Shown: positions 35,801-44,398, counted from the first letter of the stretch. The stretch is 64,000 nt of DNA from UBA6176 sp032119375 (GCA_964430505.1 CAYSGH010000011.1:14643-78642), one strand, 5' to 3'. A program made the numbers and translations. Notes: generated from the letters alone by a model not told the origin.

Positions 35801-36893
35801 GGAGGTTGGCCTGGCCCGGGGTGCCCGGGGCGAGGTCATAGGCTCCTCCGGCCACGTTGGTGGCCCCGAGGGTGGACGCGACCACGACGCGCTTGAAGGA
35901 GGGCGGCGTGTTGGTGCCCACGCCAAGGCCGAGGCTGTCGCGCTCGAGCAGGAGGAACGTCGTGGGGTTGACGACGAGCAGCTCGCTGACGGGGGTGTGG
36001 CGGTTGGTCTGGGCGGTGCCGTTCAGGGTGAGCTGATAGAGGTGCTCGGCCACCACTTGCCCGCGCGTGGGGGAGCCGTCGGCGATGTCGAATTGAAGGA
36101 CGCGCGTCATGCGGCCGAGGTTGCCGGCCCCGCCGTCCTGGATGGTGGGGCTTTGGAGGACGGCGACCAGGCGGCGGCCGTCGGGCGTGATGGAAAGCCC
36201 TTCGAGGCCGCGGTTGTTGCGGCGGCCTGACGCCGGGGCGGAGGCGCCCGAGAAGTTGAGGTTGCCGGCCGCATTCCGGGGCAGGAGGGCGGGCGGGGGA
36301 AGGAGCGTCTCCTGCAGCTCGCCCCGGGCATTGAACCGGTAGAGCGCAGGTCCGTACTCGTCGCTCACCCAAAAGCCGCCGTCCGGCAGCAGCACGAGGC
36401 CCTCCGGGTCGATCGACAGCCGGCCGCCGCCGATGGATCCAGCCGGCGACTGCGGGAGGACGGGCGCGTTGGTGGAGCCGCCGTCAAACCCGGTGAAGTT
36501 CGTGCCGCCGTAGGTGAACAACACGGTGGAAAGGTTCGTGAACACGATTTGCCCTTGTCCGGGCGCCGTGCCGCCGCCGAGGAACGGCGTGATTCCAAAC
36601 CCGAGCTTCTGGACGCGCGGCCGGTAGTCCGTCGCGCCGTCGCCGAAGCCGCGGTCGGGCAGGCCCCACAACACGCCGCGGATCTGGCCGCCCTCGTACA
36701 CGAGCGAGGACGGGTCCACGGCCATGGACGAAAAGAGGCCGCCCAACGTGTCGCGTCCTTCCCCAGCCTGGTCGTAGAGGCCTGCCGGGATGCGTCCCAC
36801 GCCAGCAAGGCCGTGATTGATGAAGCCCTCGAACTGGGCGTGCGCGGAGGCCGCGCATGCCCACAAGCCAATCCAACAGGTCGTTTTCTTCAC
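32835..36893 (-). CDS. Secreted phytase-like esterase / Ig-like / 5'-nucleotidase fusion protein
   Basis: The protein has 1352 residues from a GTG at 36893, chosen because it opens a signal peptide (VKKTTCWIGLWACAASAHA); an in-frame ATG at 36986 would precede it with 31 odd residues. Residues about 25-520 match the 'esterase-like activity of phytase' domain (RGLEGLSITPDGRRLVAVLQ; SELLVVNPTTFLLLERDSLG). Two Ig-like repeats follow. From about 665 a calcineurin-like 5'-nucleotidase unit starts (LQILHASDFEAG, SSGDNYIPGPFF, GNHEFD, LAHLQQ, IIAGGSHVVF) and continues into the nucleotidase C-terminal domain (GNLTADANLW, NGGGIRDSIGG). It ends in a WQAVGD...FYRVRVP module. It probably releases phosphate from organic phosphates outside the cell. 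Confidence 0.88.
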   Translation of the reverse strand: MKKTTCWIGLWACAASAHAQFEGFINHGLAGVGRIPAGLYDQAGEGRDTLGGLFSSMAVDPSSLVYEGGQIRGVLWGLPDRGFGDGATDYRPRVQKLGFGITPFLGGGTAPGQGQIVFTNLSTVLFTYGGTNFTGFDGGSTNAPVLPQSPAGSIGGGRLSIDPEGLVLLPDGGFWVSDEYGPALYRFNARGELQETLLPPPALLPRNAAGNLNFSGASAPASGRRNNRGLEGLSITPDGRRLVAVLQSPTIQDGGAGNLGRMTRVLQFDIADGSPTRGQVVAEHLYQLTLNGTAQTNRHTPVSELLVVNPTTFLLLERDSLGLGVGTNTPPSFKRVVVASTLGATNVAGGAYDLAPGTPGQANLPANQPPSGVAPLARKDLIDLIDPADLARFGLNVSTNQDANTISEKWEALGLVPLKDPARPDDYLLLVGNDNDFKSQVVFHNGVAVGTNDVPVDNMLLAYHVTLPGVGTPAPALSAPSVAWTSPATDLYASGPLTLGASVYDDDGRVVKAEFLEDGVPVGIATGFPFRVTISNPAPGQHVYVVRVTDNDGLTAEATRSLQVTASNQPPQVAVTAPAAGASLRAPANVAVAVAPSDADGFVVQVQYRLDGVAASSSTNAPFGVTLPFVGVGPHQLVAVATDNLGLSTTSAPVSFSVLRATSAPMSLQILHASDFEAGIPALDDAVGFSRVLNALRADFPTNTLVLSSGDNYIPGPFFTASADPAAPYNGVKGRADIAILNALGIQASAAGNHEFDDNTAQFASMLRADAAAGYAGTLFPYLSANLDFNADSNTRGLITADAQDARLGTNKVARSCTLQVGGQLVGIVGATTIDLRQISSPGSIAVSTNLVGTLQAAVDGLLARGCNKVILLAHLQQYANEFALATRLRDVDLIIAGGSHVVFAKPSDRLRPGQSRAENYPTTFTSPSGEPVHVVNAGANFEYVGRWIASFDEEGRVAVIDGRSGAYATDAEGVASTGSAPAHPAITNIVGNLGGIIDGKDGRRFGRTTVYLNGLRASVRTEESNLGNLTADANLWRAQRSDPATSLSLKNGGGIRDSIGGILSSAGSSTPVFIPPPANPRVGKQAGEVSQLDIENALRFNNGLSLLTLTAQQLRDAMEWAVAATTATATPGQFPQVSGMSFAFDTSLPAMTYNRTNNNVITGINNPGQRLRSLVARRADGTLDLVVENGILVGDPGRTFRMVTLDFLATGGDSYYPLSLGSGVVHLVPAGIQKTFDTDGAEQKALADYLQVIGTYTAADSVRALDERIQNLGFRADSTLRPAITSLAPDAGGSVVSFSTLPGKSYRLESQDLLGGGWQAVGDAITGDGSIRQLGDPSPAAPMRFYRVRVP

Positions 36894-37135
36894 CCCGAAG
36901 CTTGGCCTTGTCACGGCTGCCAAATCGGCGGCCTGCCCGTGAAGGAACTGAAAACACGCCGCGACGACGGCATGGCGGGCACGCAACGTCCGGCAAGCGG
37001 GCGTCCGGTCCCCCCGATGCTGCGGCTGCGTGACGGCAGGGCGATAATCCAGAAACGGGCTGGGTCTGCCCTTGCCGGGAACGCCTTGCGTTGGTGAAAG
37101 GGAAGGCGTCCCGCGATCAAGACGCCGGGGCCATC

Positions 37136-38005
37136 ATGCAATACCGCGCGCTCTGGATCTCGGACGTCCACCTCGGCAGCCGCCATGCGCAGTCACGCGC
37201 GCTGCTGGAGTTCCTGCGCGGCGTGGAATGCCGCCACCTCTACCTCGTCGGCGACATCGTCGATGGCTGGGAGCTGAGGCGGCGTTGGCAGTGGGACCCC
37301 GACGCGAACACGGTGGTCCAAAAGATCCTTCGCATGAACCGCAAGGAGACGCGCGTCACGTACCTGTTTGGAAACCACGACGAGTTCATGGAGGGGTTCG
37401 CGGGTCTTTCCCTCGGCGGCGTGCAGCTCATGGAGCGAACCATCCACGTCACGGCGGACCGTCGGCGCATGTTGGTCCTGCACGGGCACCAGCTTGACGG
37501 CCTCGTGCACTTCAACCGCCTGCTGGAGCGCGTCGGCAGCCGCGCCTACGACTGGATCCTCGACGTCAACCTCCACTTCAACCGGGTTCGCCGCAGGCTG
37601 GGCTTCGGGTACTGGTCCGTTGCGTCCTACCTCAAGCTGCAGGCCAAGTCGGCGGTGAAGTATGTCACCCGGTTCGAGGAAGGCATGTGCCGGCTCGCGG
37701 AGGCGTCCCGCGTGGATGGCGTCATCTGCGGCCACATCCACCGGGCGGAGATGCGGGTCATCGGCGGCGTGACCTACCTGAACTGCGGCGACTGGGTGGA
37801 AAGCTGCACGGCCTTGGCGGAGCACTTCGACGGTTCCTTCGAGTTGATTCGGTACCATGAAAAGGGCCCCGGTGATGCAGGGCGAGGGACGCGGGCGCCC
37901 GACCCGGGCATTGTCGTTCCGGGACGGGTGCCGACGTCGGGGGCGCGAGGTGGTGGCCGCGATGGCAGGCCGCCCGGCCAACCGGAGCTGGCCGGCCTGC
38001 TCTGA
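37136..38005 (+). CDS. UDP-2,3-diacylglucosamine diphosphatase-like metallophosphoesterase
   Basis: The protein has 289 residues from the ATG at 37136 (MQYRALWISDVHLGS); a frame extending to 37091 is rejected because the family motif begins at the second start. All five metal-site motifs of the calcineurin fold are visible: SDVHLG, GDIVDGWE, FGNHDEFM, VLHGHQLDG and CGHIHRAEM. The overall pattern, including 'YDWILDVNLHFNRVRRRLG', is that of the LpxH2-like family, which acts in lipid A synthesis or on related glycolipids. The C-terminal 40 residues are low in complexity. It is convergent with a GT4 glycosyltransferase 20 bp away, and such a pair often sits in glycolipid loci. Confidence 0.9.
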   Translation: MQYRALWISDVHLGSRHAQSRALLEFLRGVECRHLYLVGDIVDGWELRRRWQWDPDANTVVQKILRMNRKETRVTYLFGNHDEFMEGFAGLSLGGVQLMERTIHVTADRRRMLVLHGHQLDGLVHFNRLLERVGSRAYDWILDVNLHFNRVRRRLGFGYWSVASYLKLQAKSAVKYVTRFEEGMCRLAEASRVDGVICGHIHRAEMRVIGGVTYLNCGDWVESCTALAEHFDGSFELIRYHEKGPGDAGRGTRAPDPGIVVPGRVPTSGARGGGRDGRPPGQPELAGLL

Positions 38006-38025
38006 GCTGGGTCGTCGAGCCCGCC

Positions 38026-39270
38026 TCACCGCGCCGACGGTGCACCCGAGCCGAATCCGCCTGCGGCCTCCCTCCAGCCCGCCTGTGATGGCCGTGCCGT
38101 CGGCACCGCACGCGGCGTGCCCTGCATCGACCCGATGTACACGGCGATGAGGTCGGCAAGCACGCGCCCCCAACCGAGACGCGCCGACCCTGCGAGCGCG
38201 GCCGCCCGCACCCGTTCGAGTTCGTGCGGGTGGGTTGCCGCGCGGACCGCCGCTGACACGAAGGCTTCGCCGTCGCCGCGCGCCACGAGCCATCCCGAGC
38301 GACCCTGCTCGATGGACTCCGCCGCTGCCCCGTAGTCAAAGGCCACCACGCCCAGGCCGCTGGCGAGGGCCTCCACGGTCACGTTCCCAAACGTCTCCGT
38401 GAGGCTCGGAAAGAGAAGCAGGTCGCCCGAGGCATAATGCGTCGCCAAGGCCTCGTGCCGTTGCTTCCCGGCAAACACCGCCTTGGGCCAGCGCCGCTGG
38501 AGTGCCGGTCGGCAGGGGCCGTCGCCTACCACGACGAACCGGGCGTTGGGCTGCGCCGACGCAAGGGCCGCCGACGCCCGTTCCAGCAGGGCGAGATTCT
38601 TCTCGGGCGCAATCCGCCCCACGTACAAGACCACCACGTCGTCCGGGCCGGCCCCCCATGAGCGGCGCAACGCCTCGGAACGCCGTCCGGGGTTGAACAG
38701 CCCCGCGTCCACGCCGCGGCCGACGACGTGCAGCCGTTGGAAGCCCTCGGCCGCAAGGTCCCGGGCGAGGGCGGCCGTCGGCGTCATGGTGGCATGGCAT
38801 TGGTTGTGGAATCGGCGCAGGTAGCCCAACACCACGCCGCGAAGGAACCCGACCCCATAGTGCTCGCTGTAGGCGTGGAAGTTGGTGCGAAACTCGGACA
38901 CGCACGGGATGTCCAGCGCCCGCGCCGCCTGGACGGCGGACCAGCCCAGCGGCCCCTCGGTCGCCACGTGGACCACGTCGGGCCTTTGCTCGGTCCATAG
39001 GCGACGCAGGCGTCGGCCTTGGGGAAAGCCCACCTTGAGCTCGGGGTAACGTGGGATGGGCATGCCGCGGGTCAGGACGTCGTGCTCACGGCCCTCCTGG
39101 AGTGTTTCATCCCGGTCGTCGGGTTGCCGGGGTCGCACCACGCGCACGACGTGGCCTTGGGCCCGCAGGCCTTGGACGATGCGGGCCACGGTGATGGCGA
39201 CTCCGTTGACCTCGGGTGGATAGGTTTCCGTGACGACGGCGATGCGCAGGGATCCGGCGGGGACAGGCAT
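38026..39270 (-). CDS. Glycosyltransferase family 4
   Basis: The protein has 414 residues from the ATG at 39270 (MPVPAGSLRIAVVTETYPPE). The N-terminal domain reads 'RIAVVTETYPPEVNGVAITV' and 'CVSEFRTNFHAYSEHYG', features of the GT4 group that includes alpha-mannosyltransferases and SqdX-type enzymes. The donor-binding domain has 'VLYVGRIAPEKNLALLERA', 'RFVVVGDGPCRPAL' and 'FPSLTETFGNVTVEALASGL', the EX7E motif. It transfers a hexose from a nucleotide sugar, probably to a lipid acceptor given the neighbouring LpxH-like gene. The acceptor cannot be read from the sequence. Confidence 0.9.
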   Translation of the reverse strand: MPVPAGSLRIAVVTETYPPEVNGVAITVARIVQGLRAQGHVVRVVRPRQPDDRDETLQEGREHDVLTRGMPIPRYPELKVGFPQGRRLRRLWTEQRPDVVHVATEGPLGWSAVQAARALDIPCVSEFRTNFHAYSEHYGVGFLRGVVLGYLRRFHNQCHATMTPTAALARDLAAEGFQRLHVVGRGVDAGLFNPGRRSEALRRSWGAGPDDVVVLYVGRIAPEKNLALLERASAALASAQPNARFVVVGDGPCRPALQRRWPKAVFAGKQRHEALATHYASGDLLLFPSLTETFGNVTVEALASGLGVVAFDYGAAAESIEQGRSGWLVARGDGEAFVSAAVRAATHPHELERVRAAALAGSARLGWGRVLADLIAVYIGSMQGTPRAVPTARPSQAGWREAAGGFGSGAPSAR

Positions 39271-39456
39271 GGGTCCACGCTGGCGCGCCGTGGAAACGGG
39301 CCGGTGTCGGCCCTCCAATATTCCGGTATCGAAACGGCGGCGACACGCGGGCTTCACACGTTGCACCCGTCATGAGCGGCGGGCATCCGATGGGCAAGGG
39401 CCGTCATGGGACGGCGACCGGGCCGGCGGGCGCCTTCAACAACAAGGAATCATCGC

Positions 39457-40101
39457 ATGAAATCCCTGCTCGGACGTTTGGACGTGTGCCTGGAGGCGCT
39501 GCGGGTGCAGCGCTGGGACGACCACCGGTATTACCACCACAGCCGCGTGAACCAGTCGCTGCACCTGTTGAGCGCCATCAGCTTCCTGGTCGCCTACGTG
39601 TTCTTGTTCATCGACCCCGCGTGGGCGGCCTTGGTGGCGTGGGGTGTCTCGATGACCAGCCGGCAGGCCGGCCACTTCTTCTTCGAGCCGAAGTCCTACG
39701 ACCACGTCAACGAGGCCACGCACGAGCACAAGGAGGACATCAAGGTGGGCTACAACCTCCGCCGCAAGGTGGTGCTCATGTCGCTCTGGGCGCTGGCCCC
39801 CCTCGTCCTCTGGGCGAGCCCGTCCTTCCTCGGGTTGCTCCCGGAGCCCAGGGACGCATGGGGCCTCGTCCACAACCTCGGCCTCGTGTGGCTCTACGTG
39901 GGCCTTGGCGGCCTCGTGTTCCGCACCGTGCACCTTTTCTTCCTCCAGGACGTCCTCACGGGGCTCGTGTGGATGTCCAAGATCATCACGGACCCCTTCC
40001 ATGACATCCTGCTGTACTGGCGCGCGCCGCTCGCCCTCGCGCGCGGCCAGTGGATCGACCCCATGGACGACGTCCGCGAGGCGAAGGCCAACGGGCGCTA
40101 G
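39457..40101 (+). CDS. Polytopic membrane protein, distantly Mpo1/DUF962-like
   Basis: The protein has 214 residues. The start at 39457 has a good AAGGAAT ribosome-binding site upstream. The N-terminal part, 'DDHRYYHHSRVNQSLHLLSA', followed by two hydrophobic spans and 'SRQAGHFFFEPKSYDHVNEA', resembles the Mpo1/DUF962 pattern (HH...N..H and ..GH..FE), in which His residues bind iron in a 2-hydroxy fatty acid dioxygenase. Two further hydrophobic segments follow near residues 105-125 and 135-155. The resemblance is distant and I judge it only as a lead. The next genes (a class III aminotransferase and phosphatidylserine decarboxylase) place it in a lipid context. Confidence 0.55.
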   Translation: MKSLLGRLDVCLEALRVQRWDDHRYYHHSRVNQSLHLLSAISFLVAYVFLFIDPAWAALVAWGVSMTSRQAGHFFFEPKSYDHVNEATHEHKEDIKVGYNLRRKVVLMSLWALAPLVLWASPSFLGLLPEPRDAWGLVHNLGLVWLYVGLGGLVFRTVHLFFLQDVLTGLVWMSKIITDPFHDILLYWRAPLALARGQWIDPMDDVREAKANGR

Positions 40102-41777
40102 TGGGCGAGAGGCCGCCCCCCGGCCCAGCGCCGCACCCAGGCCGTCCTCATCTCGGCGAGGATGCGCCTCCGGATGGCCCGGTGCGTCAGGCCCGGGGGC
40201 GCCGTCCACCACCCGTCGTCGCGCATGCGCCGGCACGCGCGCACAAACCGTTCCGTGACCTCGTCAAACTGGGCGTCCGTGAAGTCCAGGCTGAACACCA
40301 TCCGGCCGCTCCCAACCCACGAAAGGGCCAGCCCCTCCGCCCGCAGGTAGAACTGAAGCATCCAGTGATACCGAGACGCCACGTCATACAGGACCGTCCA
40401 GACGGTGGACATCGCCTCCACGCGCAACGGGTGGCCCTCCTGCCGGAGCCGCTCGTTCATCCGCCGGGCACGGCCTTGCCAGCGTTCGTCGAGGCCCTCG
40501 TACAGCGCACGGACGGCGGGCGTTTGAAGCCGTTCCAGGAACACCTGCATCGACGCCATCACCAACGGGTGCGAGTTGAACGTGCCCCGCGCGAAGCAGA
40601 TGTCCGCCGGCCGATCCTCCCGGAAGCGGCGCATCAGGTCCCGCCTGCCGCACACCACCCCCACGGGCAGCCCGCCCCCCAGGGTCTTCCCATACGTGAC
40701 GAGGTCCGCCTGCACCCCGAAGTATCCCTGCGCCCCCCCCGGAGCCAGGCGGAACCCAAGGAACACCTCGTCGAACACCAGAACGATGCCCCGTCGCGTG
40801 CACACCTCCCGCAGCCGTCGAAGCCACGCCGTGTAGGCCCCCCGGTCGAACCCCGCGCGACGCGTGCCATCCACCAGCGTGGAGTCGCCCGGAGCCGGAC
40901 GGTTCGGGTGCAGCGCCTGCAACGGGTTCACCAGCACGCAGGCAATGTCTCGGCGCGTCCCAAGCACCCGCAGCGTCGCCGCGTCCATCTCCTTCAACGT
41001 GTAAACCTTCCCGGGGCGCGAGGGATTCCCAGGGCCGGGCTGCACGTCGTCCCACCATCCATGATACGCGCCGCAGAACCGCACCACGTGCGTCCGCCGC
41101 GTGTGGTAACGGGCCAGCCGCACCGCCTGCATCACCGCCTCCGTCCCCGACATGTGGAACGACACCTCGTCCTTGCCCGAGAGGCGGCACAGCTCCGCCG
41201 CGTTCCATGCCACGCACGGATGCAACGACCCCAGCACCACCCCCATGCCCGCCACCCGCCGCGCCGCCTCCTCCATGCACGACTTGTAGAACTCGTGCCC
41301 CATCACGTTCACCCCATACGACCCCGTCACGTCGATGAACGTCTCCCCGTCCAGGTCCCGCAACGTCACGCCGTCGGACCCGTCCACGAACCCGCCCAGC
41401 CGCAGCCGCTCGCGCACATGACGGCTGAACGGAAAGGGCACGCGGTACACCTTGGTGAACTGCATGTCCGAAACGTGCGCCGCCGCCTCGGACGTCAGGG
41501 CCACCGTTCGTGCATGACGTCGTGCCAGCTCGCCCGCAAGCCGCTCGAACCCTGCCCTGCGACGCGACGCCAGCACGGCGTCCGCCCCGTCCGCGTCGAA
41601 GAACCGTTCCTCGTCGAACGAGTAGCCCGGCAGCAGGCGCGCCACTCGTCCTGCCCACTTGGAATGGCCCGCCAACGACGGATGCTTCGCCAACGAAAGC
41701 TGCAGCCGGCGGTATCCCTTCCACGCCAAGGCCAACCCCGGAGCCAATCCCAGCCACCATGCGCTTGATGCATTCAT
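40098..41777 (-). CDS. Class III PLP-dependent aminotransferase with N-terminal membrane segment
   Basis: The protein has 559 residues, longer than the usual 430-460. The start at 41777 is supported by a GAGGTGG-like site about 10 nt upstream. The N-terminus has a hydrophobic anchor (SSAWWLGLAPGLALAWKGYR), then about 110 extra residues. The aminotransferase fold is of the glutamate-1-semialdehyde type: 'GHEFYKSCMEEAARRVAGMG', 'FHMSGTEAVMQAVRLARYHT', 'FCGAYHGWWDDVQPGPGNP', 'IVLVFDEVFLGFRLAPGG' and the Schiff-base Lys in 'LVTYGKTLGGGLPVGVVCG'. The substrate is unknown. Membrane anchoring and the divergent psd gene suggest an amine or aldehyde on a lipid rather than heme synthesis. Its stop overlaps the end of the preceding plus-strand gene by 4 bp. 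Confidence 0.85.
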   Translation of the reverse strand: MNASSAWWLGLAPGLALAWKGYRRLQLSLAKHPSLAGHSKWAGRVARLLPGYSFDEERFFDADGADAVLASRRRAGFERLAGELARRHARTVALTSEAAAHVSDMQFTKVYRVPFPFSRHVRERLRLGGFVDGSDGVTLRDLDGETFIDVTGSYGVNVMGHEFYKSCMEEAARRVAGMGVVLGSLHPCVAWNAAELCRLSGKDEVSFHMSGTEAVMQAVRLARYHTRRTHVVRFCGAYHGWWDDVQPGPGNPSRPGKVYTLKEMDAATLRVLGTRRDIACVLVNPLQALHPNRPAPGDSTLVDGTRRAGFDRGAYTAWLRRLREVCTRRGIVLVFDEVFLGFRLAPGGAQGYFGVQADLVTYGKTLGGGLPVGVVCGRRDLMRRFREDRPADICFARGTFNSHPLVMASMQVFLERLQTPAVRALYEGLDERWQGRARRMNERLRQEGHPLRVEAMSTVWTVLYDVASRYHWMLQFYLRAEGLALSWVGSGRMVFSLDFTDAQFDEVTERFVRACRRMRDDGWWTAPPGLTHRAIRRRILAEMRTAWVRRWAGGRPLAH

Positions 41778-42723
41778 GAAAACGTCCACCTCACCCGCCC
41801 CGTCGCCCATGCCGCCCCCGTCCTCGTCCCCCGCAGCCCCGCGCGGCGCCAGCCCAGCCCGGCTGCGCGCCTGGCGCGACCGCCTCCTGCTTCAGGAGGA
41901 CCTCAACTTCCTGCTCACCAACCGCGTCCCCCGCATCCTCCTCACGCGGCTCATGGGCCGCGTGAGCAAGGTGCGCTCCCGCAGGTTCGCCCAGGGCGCC
42001 ATCGCCCTGTGGCGCCTGTTCACCGACCTCGACCTCTCCGAGGCCCGCCATCCACGCTTCGACAGCCTCCACGACTGCTTCACCCGCGAGCTGAAGCCCG
42101 GGGCGCGGCCCGTGGACCCAGACCCCTCCGTCTTGACGAGCCCCTGCGATGGCATCGTGGGCGCGATGGGCGAGGCGCGCGGGACCGAGGTGTTCCAGGC
42201 CAAGGGGTTCCCATATTCCATCGAGGAGCTGATGGGGGATGCCGCCACCGCCGCCCCCTTCCGCGACGGCCTCTTCGTCACGCTCCGGCTCACGTCGTCG
42301 ATGTACCACCGCTTCCATGCGCCCGACGATGGCCGCATCGAGGGCGTGACCTACGTGACCGGGGACACCTGGAACGTGAACCCCATTGCCCTCCGCCGCG
42401 TCGAGCGGTTGTTCTGCCGCAACGAGCGCGTGGTGGTCCGGATGCGCCTGCCTGACGGGCGCCCCGCCGCGATGGTCGCCGTGGCGGCCATCCTCGTGGC
42501 GTCGGTTCGCCTGCACTTCCTGGACGTCCTGCTTCACCTCCGATGGCGCGGGCCCAACGTCATCCCCTGCCAGCACCCCGTCCGGCGGGGCGAGGAACTC
42601 GGGTGGTTCGAGCACGGCTCCACCATCGTTCTGTTCGTGCCCGGGGGCTTCAAGCCCTGCCCGGCCATCCAGCCTGGCGCGCGCGTCCGCATGGGCCAGG
42701 CCCTCCTGCGCCGTTCCCCTTGA
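41776..42723 (+). CDS. psd: Phosphatidylserine decarboxylase family protein
   Basis: The protein has 315 residues. It shows the proenzyme family pattern 'PVDPDPSVLTSPCDGIVGAM', 'RLTSSMYHRFHAPDDGRIEG' (catalytic His in YHRFHAP), 'NERVVVRMRLPDGRPAAMVA' and, near the end, 'FEHGSTIVLFVPGG'. The GST in that motif is where the LGST self-cleavage site makes the pyruvoyl cofactor; here Leu is replaced by His. The enzyme makes phosphatidylethanolamine from phosphatidylserine, or acts on a related lipid. No phosphatidylserine synthase gene is adjacent. The start codon overlaps that of the divergent aminotransferase gene; a later ATG at 41809 would avoid this. The N-terminal 45 residues are Pro/Ser-rich. 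Confidence 0.9.
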   Translation: MKTSTSPAPSPMPPPSSSPAAPRGASPARLRAWRDRLLLQEDLNFLLTNRVPRILLTRLMGRVSKVRSRRFAQGAIALWRLFTDLDLSEARHPRFDSLHDCFTRELKPGARPVDPDPSVLTSPCDGIVGAMGEARGTEVFQAKGFPYSIEELMGDAATAAPFRDGLFVTLRLTSSMYHRFHAPDDGRIEGVTYVTGDTWNVNPIALRRVERLFCRNERVVVRMRLPDGRPAAMVAVAAILVASVRLHFLDVLLHLRWRGPNVIPCQHPVRRGEELGWFEHGSTIVLFVPGGFKPCPAIQPGARVRMGQALLRRSP

Positions 42724-42904
42724 AAAACCGCCGTTTGTTTCAAGCCCAGCATCGCGCCGTCACCGAAATCTTGCAGGCGGGGAGGGGTTCTCCCGGCATC
42801 GGCGCCCCACGCGCGTCCATCCGCGGCTCCAAGACGCCCCGTGAATCATCCTGCGGACTGGGTCCATGCTTGAACCCAGGCGAGGGGTTTGGTTGAACCC
42901 GTTC

Positions 42905-44398
42905 ATGCCGGACCCAGCGTCCTCCCCGCGCGCCCCGTTTGCCTTGTTGTACCTGCCGCCCTTGGGCGTGCGTCGCGACAACGAGCTCGAAGTTCTGGGC
43001 CACAAGCTGGCCACGGCCCTCGACCGCCAGGCGTCCCACGGCCCGAGTCGCTACGAGGCCGTCCTGGCCATGCGCGAGACAGGGGGCGGGCCGCGATCGT
43101 TCTGCCGGATCCTGCGCCGCAGCCCCGGCAACCCGCAGCCCCAGCCGATCGCGGACGTGTACATGGTGGACTACCGCGACACGTTGCTGGCGCGCCATCG
43201 GGGACGCGTGCTGCTGACGCGATGCCTGCTGGCGGCGGTGGGAGCCCTGGAGCTGGCAAGACGCCTCGGCCTGCACCTGCTGGGCCGTCGCCCCCGTCGC
43301 GCCACGCGGCAGGAGGTGTTCCAAACCTTCATGGTCCTCGGCGGCATGGCCCTCGTGATCGCGTATCTCTCCATCCTGGTCCTTTCGGCCGCGCGCCTGG
43401 CCTCGGAGGTTGCCACGCCCGGTGCTGCCACCCCGGCCGCATCCGCCGCCGCGTCGTCGTCGTCGTCGTCCACGGCGGCCGACGATTCGGCACGTCGTGC
43501 GATTCGGCCCCAGGCAACCACCGAGATGTGGGACGTCCAACCGGGCACCCGCTCGGGCGTGCCCTCCCCAAGCGCGCCGCCGCCAGGCATCCGTGAGCCA
43601 TCGGCCGAGCCTTCCGCGTGGGGTTTGGAGGCCCTGTGGCGCGGGTGGCGCGGGGGCTATGGCTGGGCGGGGCTCATCGCAAGCCTCGTCCTTGTCCGGC
43701 AACTCCTTGCGCGCGACCGGTCGGCCCTCGTCGCGTGGATCACCCGCATGTCCGAGGAAATGCTCGCGTTCGTGTTTTACTTCGGGCTGGGCGACCGCCG
43801 GGCGGAGGTGACCGGGATGGTGGACGAGCATGTGGAGCGGTTGCTCGAGGAGGACGACGGCTACGAGCGCGTGGGCCTCATGGGCTATAGCTTCGGGAGC
43901 ATCGTCGCCCTCGACGTGCTCTTCCCGGCGGACAACCTCCGTGCCCGGCGACTCGAGCGCGTGGACACGCTGGTCACGATCGGGTGCCCGGTGGCCTTCA
44001 TCCTCACCTATTGGCCCGGCTACTACACGGGGCGCTGCCACGTGCAACGGCCCCTCAGGACATGGGCGAACGTCTTCTCGCCGGTGGACGTGCTGGCGAC
44101 CGAGTTCAACCCGGGGCCACCCGAGCCCGGGCAGGTCCGGCTGGCGCCGGTGCATGGGACGCCGGACACGTTGGGACGTGGACCGGACCGCGAGCATGCC
44201 TTCCGAGAGGGCGCGGTGGAGGGGCGCCTGACATGGTTTGGGGCGTTGACCTTGCTGGGCATTCGCGCGCACGAGATGTACTGGTCGCCGGACCTCGGCC
44301 ACGAGCGCAACGGCCTGCACCTGGTCGTCCCGGACCTGTTCCCGGAGGAAGCCCGGGCCATGGAGTCGCGGGAGGGGGCCGTTGGCGAAGGCCAATAG
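42905..44398 (+). CDS. Membrane-anchored alpha/beta-hydrolase-like protein
   Basis: The protein has 497 residues from the ATG at 42905; an in-frame ATG at 42866 is possible. After about 150 soluble residues (FALLYLPPLGVRRDNELEVL) come a transmembrane segment (FMVLGGMALVIAYLSILVLS), a low-complexity Ala/Ser linker and a second hydrophobic segment (GWAGLIASLVLVRQLLA). The C-terminal part has 'RVGLMGYSFGSIVALDVLF', where GYSFGS is a serine-hydrolase nucleophile elbow, followed by 'VDTLVTIGCPVAFILTYWPG'. This suggests a lipase or esterase on the membrane. No family name could be assigned. It follows psd on the same strand with a 181 bp gap. Confidence 0.7.
   Translation: MPDPASSPRAPFALLYLPPLGVRRDNELEVLGHKLATALDRQASHGPSRYEAVLAMRETGGGPRSFCRILRRSPGNPQPQPIADVYMVDYRDTLLARHRGRVLLTRCLLAAVGALELARRLGLHLLGRRPRRATRQEVFQTFMVLGGMALVIAYLSILVLSAARLASEVATPGAATPAASAAASSSSSSTAADDSARRAIRPQATTEMWDVQPGTRSGVPSPSAPPPGIREPSAEPSAWGLEALWRGWRGGYGWAGLIASLVLVRQLLARDRSALVAWITRMSEEMLAFVFYFGLGDRRAEVTGMVDEHVERLLEEDDGYERVGLMGYSFGSIVALDVLFPADNLRARRLERVDTLVTIGCPVAFILTYWPGYYTGRCHVQRPLRTWANVFSPVDVLATEFNPGPPEPGQVRLAPVHGTPDTLGRGPDREHAFREGAVEGRLTWFGALTLLGIRAHEMYWSPDLGHERNGLHLVVPDLFPEEARAMESREGAVGEGQ

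Noticed and set aside
42866..42904. Upstream in-frame start for the membrane alpha/beta hydrolase
   Set aside because: It would add 13 residues without a better ribosome-binding site; kept only as an alternative.
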